The notes: generated from the letters alone by a model not told the origin. A DNA stretch of 64,000 nt from Ramlibacter tataouinensis TTB310 (GCF_000215705.1 NC_015677.1:2058001-2122000), one strand, 5' to 3'. Counted from the stretch's first letter, positions 10,139 to 24,909 are shown. Made by a program: numbers and translations.

Positions 10139-10549
10139 ATGGCCGCCGCCGGACGCACGCCCATCCCGCCGCACGAGGTCGAGACCACGGCCATGCGCGC
10201 CCAGGGCGCCGGCGGCCAGAACGTCAACAAGGTCTCCAGCGCCATCCACCTGCGCTTCGACATCCCGCGTTCCTCGCTGCCGGAAGACCACAAGGCCCGG
10301 CTGCTGGCGCTGCGCGACGGCCGGATCAACCGCGACGGCGTGCTGGTCATCAAGGCCCAGCAGCACCGCAGCCAGGACATGAACCGGGCCGAGGCGTTCG
10401 GCCGGCTGCAGGAACTGGTCGACAGCGTGGCGCAGGCGCCCCAGGCGCGGCGCGCCACCCGGCCGACCGCCGCCTCGCGGCAGCGGCGCCTCGAGGCCAA
10501 GAAGCTGCGCTCCCAGGTCAAGCTCATGCGCAGCCCGCCGCAGGACTGA
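10139..10549 (+). CDS. arfB: Alternative ribosome-rescue factor ArfB (peptidyl-tRNA hydrolase)
   Basis: A protein of 136 residues. The catalytic GGQ tripeptide lies in AQGAGGQNVNKVSSAIHLRF, near residue 24, as in class-I release factors. The C-terminal tail is strongly basic (RRLEAKKLRSQVKLMR), the part of ArfB/YaeJ that enters the empty mRNA channel. It releases nascent chains from ribosomes stalled on non-stop mRNAs, a backup to tmRNA/SmpB; smpB is also in this window at 21384. It follows yejF by 12 nt and may be co-transcribed with it. The next gene cluster has its own promoter. Confidence 0.95.
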   Translation: MAAAGRTPIPPHEVETTAMRAQGAGGQNVNKVSSAIHLRFDIPRSSLPEDHKARLLALRDGRINRDGVLVIKAQQHRSQDMNRAEAFGRLQELVDSVAQAPQARRATRPTAASRQRRLEAKKLRSQVKLMRSPPQD

Positions 10550-10570
10550 GGGCGAGGTTCTTCCGGCGGC

Positions 10571-10599
10571 TTGCATCCCGGCCGCGCTGGCGGTACAAT
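10571..10599 (+). promoter_or_regulatory. Sigma-70 promoter of the rimP-nusA-infB operon
   Basis: TTGCAT (10571-10576), a 17-nt spacer, then TACAAT (10594-10599) form a strong housekeeping promoter in an otherwise GC-rich stretch. Initiation would fall near 10606, about 80 nt before the rimP start and just upstream of the attenuator hairpin. Confidence 0.75.
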
Positions 10600-10610
10600 C
10601 TTTGCTTCAC

Positions 10611-10651
10611 GACCAAGCCGGGCGGGTACTCACCGCCCGTTTTTTTTGGTC
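10611..10651 (+). terminator. Candidate attenuator (hairpin plus U-tract) in the rimP-nusA-infB leader
   Basis: A perfect 7-bp stem (CGGGCGG 10619-10625 with CCGCCCG 10633-10639, 7-nt loop) is followed directly by eight T residues (10640-10647), a textbook intrinsic terminator. It lies about 13 nt after the predicted start of transcription and before the rimP GTG. GACCAA at 10611-10616 pairs with TTGGTC at 10646-10651, so the element can fold into a longer stem that buries the U-tract, a possible alternative conformation. Its position between a promoter and nusA suggests read-through control. Confidence 0.65.
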
Positions 10652-10687
10652 GATCGCAAACCGCACCCCAGGAATCCAGACACAGAC

Positions 10688-11281
10688 GTGGCGCTGCAGG
10701 ACATCGTCGAACAAACCGTGAGCGGGCTCGGCTACGAGCTGGTGGAGATCGAGCGCTCCGCCGGCGGCTTGCTGCGCATCACGATCGACCTGCCCTGGCA
10801 GCCCGTGTCCCAAGGAGCCGTTCCGTCGCCGGAACAGTTCGTGAACGTCGAGGACTGCGAGAAGGTCACGCGCCAGCTGCAGTTCGCGCTGGAGGTCGAG
10901 GGTGTCGAGTACAAGCGGCTGGAGGTGTCGTCGCCGGGCATCGACCGGCCGCTGCGCGGCGAGCGCGACTTCGAGCGTTTCGCCGGCGAGTTGGTGGACA
11001 TCACGCTCAAGGCGCCCATGGGCGCGGCGGCGGCGGGCCAGGTCGCGGCCAACCGCAAGAAGTTCCGCGGCACGCTCGAGCGCGCGGCCTCGGGCCAAGG
11101 CTGGCAGATCAGCTGGACCGACGAGCCGCAGGCCAGGCCCGGCCAGAAGGTGAGCAGGAAGAAGGAGCGCCCGCCGGTGCAGGTGCTGGGGTTCCGGCTG
11201 GACGAGTTGAAGGAGGCCCGTCTGGCCTCAGTTGTGGATTTCAAGGGGCGCAGGCCCAAGGCAGTTGCAGGAGAGTCGTGA
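10688..11281 (+). CDS. rimP: Ribosome maturation factor RimP
   Basis: A protein of 197 residues starting at GTG 10688 ([21 protein letters not shown]). The RimP N-terminal domain is followed by the conserved [10 protein letters not shown] and SSPGIDRPL motifs and a C-terminal SH3-like domain. The length is greater than E. coli RimP (about 150) because of basic insertions such as [10 protein letters not shown] and [11 protein letters not shown]. It assists 30S subunit maturation. It is first in the rimP-nusA-infB-rbfA-truB-typA operon, stopping 1 nt before nusA. Confidence 0.96.
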   Translation: MALQDIVEQTVSGLGYELVEIERSAGGLLRITIDLPWQPVSQGAVPSPEQFVNVEDCEKVTRQLQFALEVEGVEYKRLEVSSPGIDRPLRGERDFERFAGELVDITLKAPMGAAAAGQVAANRKKFRGTLERAASGQGWQISWTDEPQARPGQKVSRKKERPPVQVLGFRLDELKEARLASVVDFKGRRPKAVAGES

Positions 11282-11282
11282 C

Positions 11283-12779
11283 ATGAACCGCGAATTGTTG
11301 ATGCTGGTGGAAGCCATCTCGCGCGAGAAGAACGTCGAGCGCGACGTGGTGTTCGGCGCGGTGGAGTCGGCCCTGGCCCAGGCCACCAAGAAGCTGTACG
11401 AGGGCGACGTGGACATCCGCGTGGCGGTGGACCGCGACTCCGGCAGCTATGAGACCTTCCGCCGCTGGCACGTGGTGCCCGACGAGGCCGGCCTGCAGCT
11501 GCCCGACCAGGAGATCCTGCTGTTCGAGGCCAAGGAGCAGATCCCCGACATAGAGGTGGACGACTACATCGAGGAGCCGGTCGAGTCCGTGCCCATCGGG
11601 CGCATCGGCGCGATGGCGGCCAAGCAGGTCATCCTGCAGAAGATCCGCGACGCCGAGCGCGAGATGCTGCTGAACGATTTCATGTCGCGCGGCGACAAGA
11701 TCTTCGTGGGCACCGTCAAGCGCATGGACAAAGGCGACATCATCGTCGAGAGCGGCCGCGTCGAGGGACGCCTGCGCCGCGGCGAGATGATCCCCAAGGA
11801 GAACCTGCGCAACGGCGACCGGGTCCGGGCCATGATCATGGAGGTGGACCTGACGCTGCGCGGCGCGCCCATCATCCTGTCGCGCTCGGCGCCGGAGTTC
11901 ATGATCGAGCTGTTCCGCCAGGAGGTGCCCGAGATCGAGCAGGGCCTGCTGGAGATCAAGTCCTGCGCCCGCGACCCCGGCAGCCGGGCCAAGATCGCCG
12001 TGCTGTCGCACGACAAGCGGGTGGATCCCATCGGCACCTGCGTGGGCGTGCGCGGCACGCGCGTGAACGCGGTCACCAACGAGCTGGCCGGCGAGCGGGT
12101 CGACATCGTCCTGTGGTCCGACGATCCGGCCCAGTTCGTGATCGGCGCGCTGGCCCCGGCCAACGTGACCTCCATCGTCGTGGACGAGGAGAAGCACGCC
12201 ATGGACGTGGTGGTGGACGAGGAGAACCTCGCCATCGCCATCGGCCGCGGCGGGCAGAACGTGCGGCTGGCGTCCGAGCTGACCGGCTGGAAGATCAACA
12301 TCATGGACGCCAACGAATCGGCCCAGAAGCAGGCCGAGGAGACGGACAAGATCCGCACGCTGTTCATGGAAAAGCTGGACGTGGACCAGGAGATCGCCGA
12401 CATCCTGTTTGCTGAAGGGTTCACCAGCCTGGAGGAAGTGGCCTACGTGCCCATCCAGGAGATGCTGGAGATCGAGGCGCTGGACGAGGACACGGTCAAC
12501 GAGCTGCGTTCCCGTGCCAAGGACGCCCTGCTGACCATGGAGATCGCCCGCGAGGAAAGCGTCGAGGAGGTGTCGCAGGACCTGCGTGACCTCGACGGCC
12601 TGAACCCGCAGCTGATCGGCAAGCTGGCCGAGGCCGGCGTGCACACCCGCGACGACCTGGCTGACCTGGCCGTCGATGAATTGACAGATATCACCGGCCA
12701 GTCCGCGGACGAGGCCAAGGCCCTGATCATGAAGGCTCGCGAGCACTGGTTCACCAGCGCACCCGCGACCCAAGAGTGA
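11283..12779 (+). CDS. nusA: Transcription termination/antitermination factor NusA
   Basis: A protein of 498 residues. Domain order is the N-terminal RNA-polymerase-binding domain ([17 protein letters not shown]), an S1 RNA-binding domain (about 135-200), two KH domains ([23 protein letters not shown]) and two C-terminal acidic AR repeats, the proteobacterial layout. It modulates pausing, intrinsic termination and antitermination. Because a terminator-like hairpin lies in the leader of its own operon, NusA autoregulation is plausible. ATG 11283 is the conserved start; the rimP stop is adjacent. Confidence 0.98.
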   Translation: MNRELLMLVEAISREKNVERDVVFGAVESALAQATKKLYEGDVDIRVAVDRDSGSYETFRRWHVVPDEAGLQLPDQEILLFEAKEQIPDIEVDDYIEEPVESVPIGRIGAMAAKQVILQKIRDAEREMLLNDFMSRGDKIFVGTVKRMDKGDIIVESGRVEGRLRRGEMIPKENLRNGDRVRAMIMEVDLTLRGAPIILSRSAPEFMIELFRQEVPEIEQGLLEIKSCARDPGSRAKIAVLSHDKRVDPIGTCVGVRGTRVNAVTNELAGERVDIVLWSDDPAQFVIGALAPANVTSIVVDEEKHAMDVVVDEENLAIAIGRGGQNVRLASELTGWKINIMDANESAQKQAEETDKIRTLFMEKLDVDQEIADILFAEGFTSLEEVAYVPIQEMLEIEALDEDTVNELRSRAKDALLTMEIAREESVEEVSQDLRDLDGLNPQLIGKLAEAGVHTRDDLADLAVDELTDITGQSADEAKALIMKAREHWFTSAPATQE

Positions 12780-12802
12780 TGTGATGGGAGGCTCCAGAAC
12801 AT

Positions 12803-15667
<2,865 letters not shown>

Positions 15668-15675
15668 CGGGCCGG

Positions 15676-15696
15676 CGGGCCGCCGCAAGCGGCCCG
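15676..15696 (+). other. GC-rich stem-loop between infB and rbfA
   Basis: CGGGCCGC (15676-15683), a 5-nt CGCAA loop and GCGGCCCG (15689-15696) form an 8-bp perfect stem directly after the infB stop. No T-tract follows, so it is probably an mRNA-stability or ribosome-pausing element rather than a terminator. Confidence 0.5.
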
Positions 15697-15706
15697 TCCT
15701 TCACCA

Positions 15707-16087
15707 ATGGTCAAGAAGAAGTCCTCCTCCCCCGGCGCCAACCGCGGCTACAAGGTCGCGGACCAGATCCAGCGCGACCTGGCCGAGCTGATCCGCGAGG
15801 TCAAGGACCCGAGGGTCGGCATGGTCACGATCAACGCGGTCGAGGTCACGCCCGACTACGCCCATGCCAAGGTGTTCTTCAGCGTCCTGGTGGGCGAGCC
15901 GCAGGAAACCCAGGACGCGCTCAACCAGGCGGCCGGCTTCCTGCGCAACGGGCTGTTCAAGCGCCTGCACATCCACACCGTGCCGACGCTGCACTTCCAG
16001 TTCGACCGCACCACCGAGCGGGCGTCGGACATGAACGCGCTGATCGCGCGCGCGGTGGCCTCGCGTTCCAAAGACTCCGACGAATAG
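15707..16087 (+). CDS. rbfA: 30S ribosome-binding factor RbfA
   Basis: A protein of 126 residues with the RbfA KH-type fold: [16 protein letters not shown], then [29 protein letters not shown], then the [13 protein letters not shown] ending. It acts late in 30S assembly near the 5' end of 16S rRNA. The start at 15707 follows the hairpin after infB, and the stop lies 2 nt before truB. Confidence 0.96.
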   Translation: MVKKKSSSPGANRGYKVADQIQRDLAELIREVKDPRVGMVTINAVEVTPDYAHAKVFFSVLVGEPQETQDALNQAAGFLRNGLFKRLHIHTVPTLHFQFDRTTERASDMNALIARAVASRSKDSDE

Positions 16088-16089
16088 CC

Positions 16090-17054
16090 ATGAGCGCACC
16101 ACGAGCACGGGTCGTGAGGCGCCCCGTGCACGGGGTGCTGCTGCTCGACAAGCCCAGGGGCCTGTCGAGCAACGACGCCTTGCAGAAGGCCAAATGGCTG
16201 CTGCGGGCGGAGAAGGCCGGCCACACCGGCACGCTGGACCCGCTGGCCACCGGCGTGCTGCCGCTGTGCTTCGGCGCCGCCACCAAGTTCAGCCAGCTGC
16301 ATCTGGAGGCGGACAAGACCTACGAGGCCGTCGCGGTGCTGGGCGTGAAGACCACGACCGGCGACGCGGAGGGCGAGGTGGTTTCGCGCCAGCCGGCGCC
16401 CGAGCTGACGGCCGACAGGCTGGCCCAGGTGCAACGCCAGTTCACCGGGGCGCTGAGTCAGGTGCCGCCCATGCACAGTGCGCTGAAGAAGGACGGCAAG
16501 GCGCTGTACGAATACGCCCGGGCAGGCGAAGAGGTCGCCCGGGAAGCGCGCGCCATCATGGTCCATGCGCTGGAACTGGCCGCGGCCCGCACCGGGTCGG
16601 GACAGGCAGCCGTGCGCTTTATCGCCAAGGTCAGCAAGGGAACCTACATCCGCACCCTGGGCGAGGACATCGGCGAGGCGCTGGGCTGCGGCGCGCACCT
16701 GTCCCTGCTGCGCCGGCTGGCGACCGGGCCCTTCGACCTGTCGCAGTGCGTGACCCTGGAGGCGCTTCAGGACATGGCCGAGGACGAGCGCCTGGCCCGC
16801 CTGCTGCCGCCCCAGGCCCTGCTGGCCGGCCACGGCCGTGTCACGCTGGACGCCGACAATGCCGGCCGCTTCCTCTCCGGCCTGCGCCGTCGAGGCGACT
16901 GGCCGGACAGCGAGGCGGTGGCGGTGTTCGGCGAACAACCGCCGGCGCTGCTAGGCACCGGCCACGTCAAGGCCGGCGAACTGATCCCGGGGCGTCTGCT
17001 GAGCCCCATCGAAATCCAGCAAATCCTGCACCCGCAAGAACAGGCGACCACCCC

Positions 17055-17058
<4 letters not shown>
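16090..17058 (+). CDS. truB: tRNA pseudouridine(55) synthase TruB
   Basis: A protein of 322 residues. The catalytic Asp is at about residue 50 in [12 protein letters not shown]; the [13 protein letters not shown] opening and the [14 protein letters not shown] motif are also TruB marks. It isomerises U55 in the T-loop of nearly all tRNAs. The C-terminus carries a PUA-like region (about 250-322). ATG 16090 is 2 nt after rbfA. The stop overlaps the typA start as ATGA, giving tight coupling. Confidence 0.97.
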
Positions 17059-18887
<1,829 letters not shown>

Positions 18888-18894
18888 CGAGCCC

Positions 18895-19770
18895 ATGAGG
18901 CTCACGCACACGCGGGCGGTCTTCACCATGGTGGCGGTGACCCTGATGTGGTCCATCGCCGGCGTCGTCACGCGCCAGCTGGAGAACGCGCGCAGCTTCG
19001 AGATCACCTTCTGGCGCAGCTTCTTCACAGTGGTCTCGCTCTTGGTGATCCTGCCGTTCTTCCAGGGGCGCGAGGTGTTCGCCAGGATCCGCCGGGGCGG
19101 CGCCGCGCTGTGGCTGTCGGGCCTGTGCTGGAGCGTGATGTTCACCGCCTTCATGGTGGCGCTGACGCTGACCACCGTGGCCAACGTGCTGGTGACCATG
19201 GCGGTCGGCCCGTTCCTGACGGCCCTGATCGCCCGCGCCTTCATCGGCCACCGCATCCCCGCGCGCACCTGGGGCGCCATCGGGGTGGCCGGGGCCGGCA
19301 TCGCCTACATGTACGGCGCCCAGCTGTCGGCCGGGCAGCTGGCGGGCACGCTGGTGGCCTTCGCCGTGCCGCTGGCCGGCGCGGTGAACTGGACCGTGAC
19401 CCAGCGCTCGCATGCGCGCGGCGAGGACGTGGACCTGGTGCCCGCGGTGCTGATCGGCGCCGTGCTCTCGTCGCTGGCCACGCTGCCGCTGGCCTGGCCG
19501 TTCGAGGCGACCGGCCGGGACGTGGGCCTGCTGGCCCTGCTGGGCCTGGTGCAGCTGGCGATTCCCTGCTCGCTGGCGGTGGTGTGCGCCCGGGTGCTGA
19601 AGGCGCCGGAGATCTCGCTGCTGGCCCTGCTGGAGGTGATCTTCGGCATCCTGCTGGCCTGGGTGGGCGCGGGCGAGGCGCCCGGCCCCACGGTGCTGGC
19701 CGGCGGTACGCTGGTGATAGGCGCCCTGGTCGCCAACGAACTGCTGGCCTGGAAGCAGCGAGGAGCATGA
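18895..19770 (+). CDS. EamA/DMT family transporter
   Basis: A protein of 291 residues with about ten hydrophobic segments arranged as two EamA repeats. The conserved first helix contains LMWSIAGVVTRQLE and is followed by EITFWRSFF, as in drug/metabolite exporters. It is an inner-membrane carrier of unknown substrate; relatives export amino acids or metabolites. It starts 7 nt after typA and ends inside the next start region (ATG 19767 overlaps its stop), so it is coupled to the hydrolase that follows. Confidence 0.9.
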   Translation: MRLTHTRAVFTMVAVTLMWSIAGVVTRQLENARSFEITFWRSFFTVVSLLVILPFFQGREVFARIRRGGAALWLSGLCWSVMFTAFMVALTLTTVANVLVTMAVGPFLTALIARAFIGHRIPARTWGAIGVAGAGIAYMYGAQLSAGQLAGTLVAFAVPLAGAVNWTVTQRSHARGEDVDLVPAVLIGAVLSSLATLPLAWPFEATGRDVGLLALLGLVQLAIPCSLAVVCARVLKAPEISLLALLEVIFGILLAWVGAGEAPGPTVLAGGTLVIGALVANELLAWKQRGA

Positions 19771-20900
19771 GCATGAGCGAGGTGGTCACCGAGGTCCGCG
19801 GCGGCGTGGGCTTCATCACGCTGAACCGGCCCCAGGCGCTGAACGCGCTGTCGCTGGACATGGTGCGCGCGCTGACGGTCACGCTGCTGGCCTGGCGCGA
19901 CGACGCCCAGGTGCAGGCGGTGGCCATCCGCGGCCAGGGCAAGGATCCGGCCAGCCCCGCCGGCAGTAGCGCCTTCGGTGCCTTCTGCGCCGGCGGCGAC
20001 ATCCGCTTCTTCCACCAGGCGGCCCTGGCGGGTGACCCCCGGCTGGAGGATTTCTTCACCGAGGAGTACAGCCTCAACTACCTGGTCCATGGCTATCCCA
20101 AGCCCTACATCGCTTTCCTGGACGGCATCTGCATGGGCGGCGGCATGGGCATCGCGGGGCACGGACAGACAGGCGCGCTACGCATCGTCACCGAGCGCAG
20201 CAAGCTGGCCATGCCCGAGACCCACATCGGCTTGTTCCCCGACGTCGGCGGCGGCTGGTTCCTGGCCCGCTGCCCGGGCCATCTCGGCGAGTACCTGGCG
20301 TTGACCGGGCAGGTGATGGGATCGGACGATGCCTTGGCCGCGGGCCTGGCCGATCTGCGGCTGGAAGCCCAGGCGCTGCCGGCCCTGTGGGACGACCTGG
20401 CGGCGCATGGCATGGCCGCGGTGACGCAGCTGCAGGCACGCGCCGCCGCGGGAACCCCCGCCGCCACGCAGTCGGAGCTGGTGGCGGCCAGGAGCCGGAT
20501 CGATGCGGCGTTCGCCCTGCCGACGGTGCCCGCCATCATCGCCGCCCTGGAAGCCGACGCCTCGGCCTGGGCGGCGCAAACCGCAGCCGTGCTGCGCAGG
20601 CGCTCGCCCTTGATGCTGCACGTGGTGCTGGAGCAGGTGCGGCGCGCACGCCACCTGGGCCTGGCGGATGCCCTGCGCTTGGAGCGCGGCATGGTCAGGC
20701 ACTGCTTCCACACGCGGCACCTGGGCCGCTCGGGCGCGGCCAGCGAAACCGTCGAAGGCATCCGCGCCCTGGCGGTGGACAAGGACCACGCGCCGCGGTG
20801 GACCCCGCCGCGCATCGAGGACGTCACGCCGGCGATGGTGGGCCCGTTCTTCGACAGCCCCTGGCCGGCGCAGGCGCATCCCTTGCGCTCGCTGGACTGA
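19767..20900 (+). CDS. 3-hydroxyisobutyryl-CoA hydrolase / enoyl-CoA hydratase family
   Basis: A protein of 377 residues in the ECH_2 group, longer than ordinary crotonases. The oxyanion region reads GAFCAGGDIRFF and the catalytic stretch MPETHIGLFPDVGGGWFLA keeps the Glu and Asp used by hydrolases of 3-hydroxyisobutyryl-CoA in valine breakdown. The C-terminal half (about 240-370) is the helical hydrolase extension. Start codons at 19767 and 19773 are both possible. The preceding transporter overlaps it; a functional link is not evident. The exact substrate is inferred from family marks only. Confidence 0.85.
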   Translation: MSMSEVVTEVRGGVGFITLNRPQALNALSLDMVRALTVTLLAWRDDAQVQAVAIRGQGKDPASPAGSSAFGAFCAGGDIRFFHQAALAGDPRLEDFFTEEYSLNYLVHGYPKPYIAFLDGICMGGGMGIAGHGQTGALRIVTERSKLAMPETHIGLFPDVGGGWFLARCPGHLGEYLALTGQVMGSDDALAAGLADLRLEAQALPALWDDLAAHGMAAVTQLQARAAAGTPAATQSELVAARSRIDAAFALPTVPAIIAALEADASAWAAQTAAVLRRRSPLMLHVVLEQVRRARHLGLADALRLERGMVRHCFHTRHLGRSGAASETVEGIRALAVDKDHAPRWTPPRIEDVTPAMVGPFFDSPWPAQAHPLRSLD

Positions 20901-20903
20901 GAA

Positions 20904-21314
20904 CTACCCGGGCGTCCGTGCCGCCCATCCGTGGCGCTGCCAGGCCCAGAGGGCGGTAGCGACGGCCAGGCAGAAGGCGGCCAGCACGTCCGCCGTCACC
21001 ACCCGGGCGAGCGCTGCGTTGAGTCCGGGCTGCAGGGCCGCCAGCACCAGGAACGCGGCGACGCTGGCCCATCCGGCCATGAGCGCGAGCGGCACCAGCG
21101 AGGGTCGCCAGGCTGCGTACAAGAGCAGTGCACCGAGCAGACCGAACAGCACGGCACGGTGGCGCATCAGCAGGACCAGGTTGGGATCGTCGAGCGGTAT
21201 GCCGTAGAGCAGCCGCAGGCGCTCAGGACCCAGAACGCCCGGCAGCGGGAGCAGGTGGATGATGCCGACCACGGCCAGCAGGCACGACACCACGAGAGAA
21301 CCGGAAGGACGCAT
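20904..21314 (-). CDS. Small four-helix membrane protein, function unknown
   Basis: A protein of 136 residues beginning MRPSGSLVVSCLLAVVG, with four hydrophobic segments separated by short loops, one containing GPERLRLLYGI. I see no catalytic motif. ATG 21314 is preferred to an upstream reading at 21365. A CATACT hexamer sits 7 nt upstream of the ATG and there is no ribosome-binding site. The last gene before it on this strand is smpB (ends 21384). It is convergent and nearly touching (3 nt) with the hydrolase gene. Confidence 0.7.
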   Translation of the reverse strand: MRPSGSLVVSCLLAVVGIIHLLPLPGVLGPERLRLLYGIPLDDPNLVLLMRHRAVLFGLLGALLLYAAWRPSLVPLALMAGWASVAAFLVLAALQPGLNAALARVVTADVLAAFCLAVATALWAWQRHGWAARTPG

Positions 21315-21321
21315 GGCCCGC

Positions 21322-21327
21322 AGTATG
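21322..21327 (-). promoter_or_regulatory. -10-like hexamer 7 nt before the start of the small membrane protein
   Basis: CATACT on the minus strand is followed by 7 nt and then the ATG at 21314. No convincing -35. Part of a recurring pattern compatible with leaderless transcription. Confidence 0.3.
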
Positions 21328-21383
21328 CCGCCCGTGCGGCACCCGGCCATGACCTCGGAGGTCATGCGCGGATCGTCCTGCCG

Positions 21384-21857
21384 CTAACGGTTGCGGCCCT
21401 TCATCGCCCGCTCGACCTCGCGCTTTCCTTCGCGCTCCTTGATGGTGTCGCGCTTGTCGTGCTCGGCCTTGCCCTTGGCCAGCGCGATCTCGCACTTCAC
21501 CTTGCCGGCCTTCCAGTGCAGGTTGAGCGGCACCAGGGTGTAGCCCTTCTGTTCGACCTTGCCCACCAAGCGGCGGATTTCGTCCTTGTGCAGCAGCAGC
21601 TTCTTAGTGCGCACCGCGTCCGGGTTGACGTGGGTGGAGGCGGTCTTGAGCGGGTTGATCTGGCAGCCGATGAGGAACAGCTCGCCCTGCTTGACGACCA
21701 CGTAGCCGTCGGTCAGCTGCACCTTGCCTTCGCGCAGGGCCTTGACTTCCCAGCCCTGCAGCACCATGCCCGCCTCGTACTTTTCCTCGAAAAAGTAATT
21801 GAAGGCGGCCTTCTTGTTGTCGGCAATGCGGCTTGCCGTGTCGGGGTTTTTGGCCAT
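21384..21857 (-). CDS. smpB: SsrA-binding protein SmpB
   Basis: A protein of 157 residues. It shows the SmpB oligonucleotide-binding fold: [39 protein letters not shown], then [13 protein letters not shown] basic C-terminal tail follows ([20 protein letters not shown]) that occupies the decoding centre with tmRNA. It is essential for trans-translation. Divergent from ratA (61 nt apart), the usual neighbourhood in beta- and gammaproteobacteria. Confidence 0.98.
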   Translation of the reverse strand: MAKNPDTASRIADNKKAAFNYFFEEKYEAGMVLQGWEVKALREGKVQLTDGYVVVKQGELFLIGCQINPLKTASTHVNPDAVRTKKLLLHKDEIRRLVGKVEQKGYTLVPLNLHWKAGKVKCEIALAKGKAEHDKRDTIKEREGKREVERAMKGRNR

Positions 21858-21888
21858 TGGCTGACAGGTGGAGCCGCGGGTGCGTCTC

Positions 21889-21894
21889 TACAAT
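21889..21894 (+). promoter_or_regulatory. -10 hexamer upstream of ratA
   Basis: TACAAT in the smpB-ratA divergent gap, the same hexamer as at rimP and guaB, placing initiation about 18 nt before the ratA ATG. No clear -35 at 16-18 nt spacing. Confidence 0.4.
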
Positions 21895-21918
21895 GCCGCC
21901 GCGGAAGCGCAATTCTCC

Positions 21919-22368
21919 ATGAAAACCGTCCACAAGTCCGTGCTCATCTGGTACAGCGCCGAGGAGATGTTCGCGCTGGTGACCCACGTGGAGGACTATC
22001 CGAAGTTCCTGCCCTGGTGCGACCGTGCGGCCGTGCTCTCGCGCGACGCGCACGGCATGCAGGCCCAGGTCGGCATCTCCTTCGGCGGCATCCGCCAGAC
22101 CTTCACCACCCGCAACGAGCATGTGCCGGGGCGGCAGGTGCACATGAAGCTGGTCGAAGGCCCGTTCTCGCAACTCCAGGGCCAATGGACCTTCACGCCC
22201 GTGGGCACGCCCGAGCAGCGCGCCTGCAAGGTCGAGCTCAAGCTCGATTACGGCTTCAAGAACGCGGCGCTGGCGGCCCTGGTCGGGCCGGTGTTCGACA
22301 AGATCGCGGGCAGCCTGGTCGACGCCTTCGTGAAGCGGGCCAAGCAGGTGTATGGCGAACCCGCCTGA
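21919..22368 (+). CDS. ratA: RatA-type START-domain protein (ubiquinone-binding/ribosome association)
   Basis: A protein of 149 residues with the polyketide-cyclase/START fold: the KSVLIWYSAEEMFALVTHVEDYPKFLPWC opening, FTTRNEH, and a C-terminal helix ending VDAFVKRAKQVYG. E. coli RatA was described as inhibiting 70S formation; mitochondrial Coq10 is a homologue that binds ubiquinone, so either role is possible. ATG 21919 is the conserved start. Its 3' end overlaps rnfH by 17 nt, the usual ratA-rnfH pair. Confidence 0.92.
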   Translation: MKTVHKSVLIWYSAEEMFALVTHVEDYPKFLPWCDRAAVLSRDAHGMQAQVGISFGGIRQTFTTRNEHVPGRQVHMKLVEGPFSQLQGQWTFTPVGTPEQRACKVELKLDYGFKNAALAALVGPVFDKIAGSLVDAFVKRAKQVYGEPA

Positions 22369-22705
22369 GACGCTGACCGTGACGGTGGCCTACTCGCCCT
22401 CAGCCCGCGAGGTGGACGAACGCGTGGTCCGGCTGCCGGCCGGGGCCCGCGTGGCCGACGCCCTGGACGCCAGCGGGTTGCGCGTCGCGTACCCGCAGCT
22501 GGACCCGGCGCAGGCGGGCGTGGGCGTGTGGGGCCGCGCCGCGGCCTGGGACCAGCCCCTGCGCGAGCGCGACCGCGTCGAGATCTGGCGGCCGCTGCGC
22601 GTCGATCCCAAGGTGGCGCGGCGCGAGCGCTTCCGGCGCCAGGGTTCGCGCGCCGCCGGCCTGTTCGTCCAGAAGAAAGCCGGCCCGCGGGCCGGCTCCG
22701 GCTGA
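22352..22705 (+). CDS. rnfH: RnfH family ubiquitin-like protein (UPF0125)
   Basis: A protein of 117 residues with the beta-grasp RnfH pattern: LTVTVAYSPSAREVDERVVRLPAGARVADAL, VGVWGRAAAWDQPLRERDRVEIWRPL and a final DPKVARRERFRRQG. The molecular role is unknown; it is usually paired with ratA, as here. The coding sequence ends in a 20-nt perfect palindrome (22678-22697) that also serves as the terminator of the opposing gene. Confidence 0.93.
   Translation: MANPPETLTVTVAYSPSAREVDERVVRLPAGARVADALDASGLRVAYPQLDPAQAGVGVWGRAAAWDQPLRERDRVEIWRPLRVDPKVARRERFRRQGSRAAGLFVQKKAGPRAGSG
22672..22697 (-). terminator. Intrinsic terminator for the DUF4124 gene, inside the end of rnfH
   Basis: On the minus strand a perfect 20-nt palindrome (22697 to 22678; 8-bp stem with a 4-nt loop) is followed by TTTCTTCT. 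It lies 20 nt after the DUF4124 stop and overlaps the last codons of rnfH on the other strand. Confidence 0.6.
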
Positions 22706-22717
22706 CACACGGCGTCT

Positions 22718-23254
22718 TCAGGACGCCTTGCACTCGCTCGCGATCATCTCCTGCAGCCGCTTGACCTCGGCCGCGCGCTGGGCGTCGTCCAACACCTCGC
22801 GCTCGCCCTTGGCATTGGTGCGGGCGATGCGCATGCCGGAATCGAAGTCCGCCTTCGACTGCTTGGCCCGCGAGCAGTTGTCGGCGCGGGCCTTGGCCAC
22901 CCGCTCTTCCTCGGCCTTGCGCTTCTCGGCTTCCGCGGCCTCGGCCTGCTTTTTCTTCTCTTCCAGTTCCTTGTCCTTGCCGCCGATCTTGAGCGTGCCG
23001 GTGGCCGTGCGCGTGGCGGCCGATGCGGGCACGGCGCTCGGCGCGGGCGCGGCGGTGGGCACCGGCTCGGCCGCGGCAGGCACCAGCGCGCGCCCACCCG
23101 GCTGCTTGAGGATGTTCTTGGCGGGGATCTCGGGCGGCGGCGACTGGTCGCTGAAGACCTTGCGGCCGTCCTTGTCGACCCATTGCCATTGCGCCAGGCC
23201 GATCGCGGGCGCGGCGCATGCCAGGCCCAGGAGAAGGGAGCGGAACAGATTCAT
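22718..23254 (-). CDS. DUF4124 domain protein, exported
   Basis: A protein of 178 residues. A signal peptide (MNLFRSLLLGLACAAPAIGLA) precedes the DUF4124 core (QWQWVDKDGRKVFSDQSPPPEIPAKNIL). A proline/alanine linker and a Lys/Glu-rich predicted coiled coil follow (KDKELEEKKKQAEAAEAEKRKAEEERVAKARADNC, shown here in part), and the protein ends ASECKAS. It is probably periplasmic, function unknown. ATG 23254 is chosen for the signal peptide. No ribosome site precedes it; a TACACT hexamer lies 6 nt upstream. Confidence 0.85.
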   Translation of the reverse strand: MNLFRSLLLGLACAAPAIGLAQWQWVDKDGRKVFSDQSPPPEIPAKNILKQPGGRALVPAAAEPVPTAAPAPSAVPASAATRTATGTLKIGGKDKELEEKKKQAEAAEAEKRKAEEERVAKARADNCSRAKQSKADFDSGMRIARTNAKGEREVLDDAQRAAEVKRLQEMIASECKAS

Positions 23255-23260
23255 CGGGGC

Positions 23261-23266
23261 AGTGTA
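23261..23266 (-). promoter_or_regulatory. -10-like hexamer 6 nt before the DUF4124 start
   Basis: TACACT on the minus strand, then 6 nt, then ATG 23254. The -35 position (TGGTTG at 17 nt) is weak. Leaderless transcription is possible. Confidence 0.35.
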
Positions 23267-23364
23267 GCTCTGCCTTTCAGCAGCAACCACTCCCGGCGGG
23301 GTTCCGCGTGGCCGCGCGTGACCTGCAAGTCACAGTCGCGCCGGCCGGCAGACCCCAGGGTTAA

Positions 23365-24876
<1,512 letters not shown>

Positions 24877-24882
24877 TAAAGT

Positions 24883-24909
24883 AAGGAATCCTTCTTTCCG
24901 GAGTTCCTT
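24883..24909 (+). promoter_or_regulatory. Candidate antitoxin operator overlapping the ribosome site
   Basis: AAGGA-A-TCCTT (24883-24893) is a near-perfect palindrome, and AAGGAA (24883-24888) also mirrors TTCCTT (24904-24909), which directly abuts the antitoxin ATG and covers the GGAG site (24900-24903). Short palindromes next to the start are typical operators for self-regulating antitoxins; here this is inference from position and symmetry. Confidence 0.45.
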
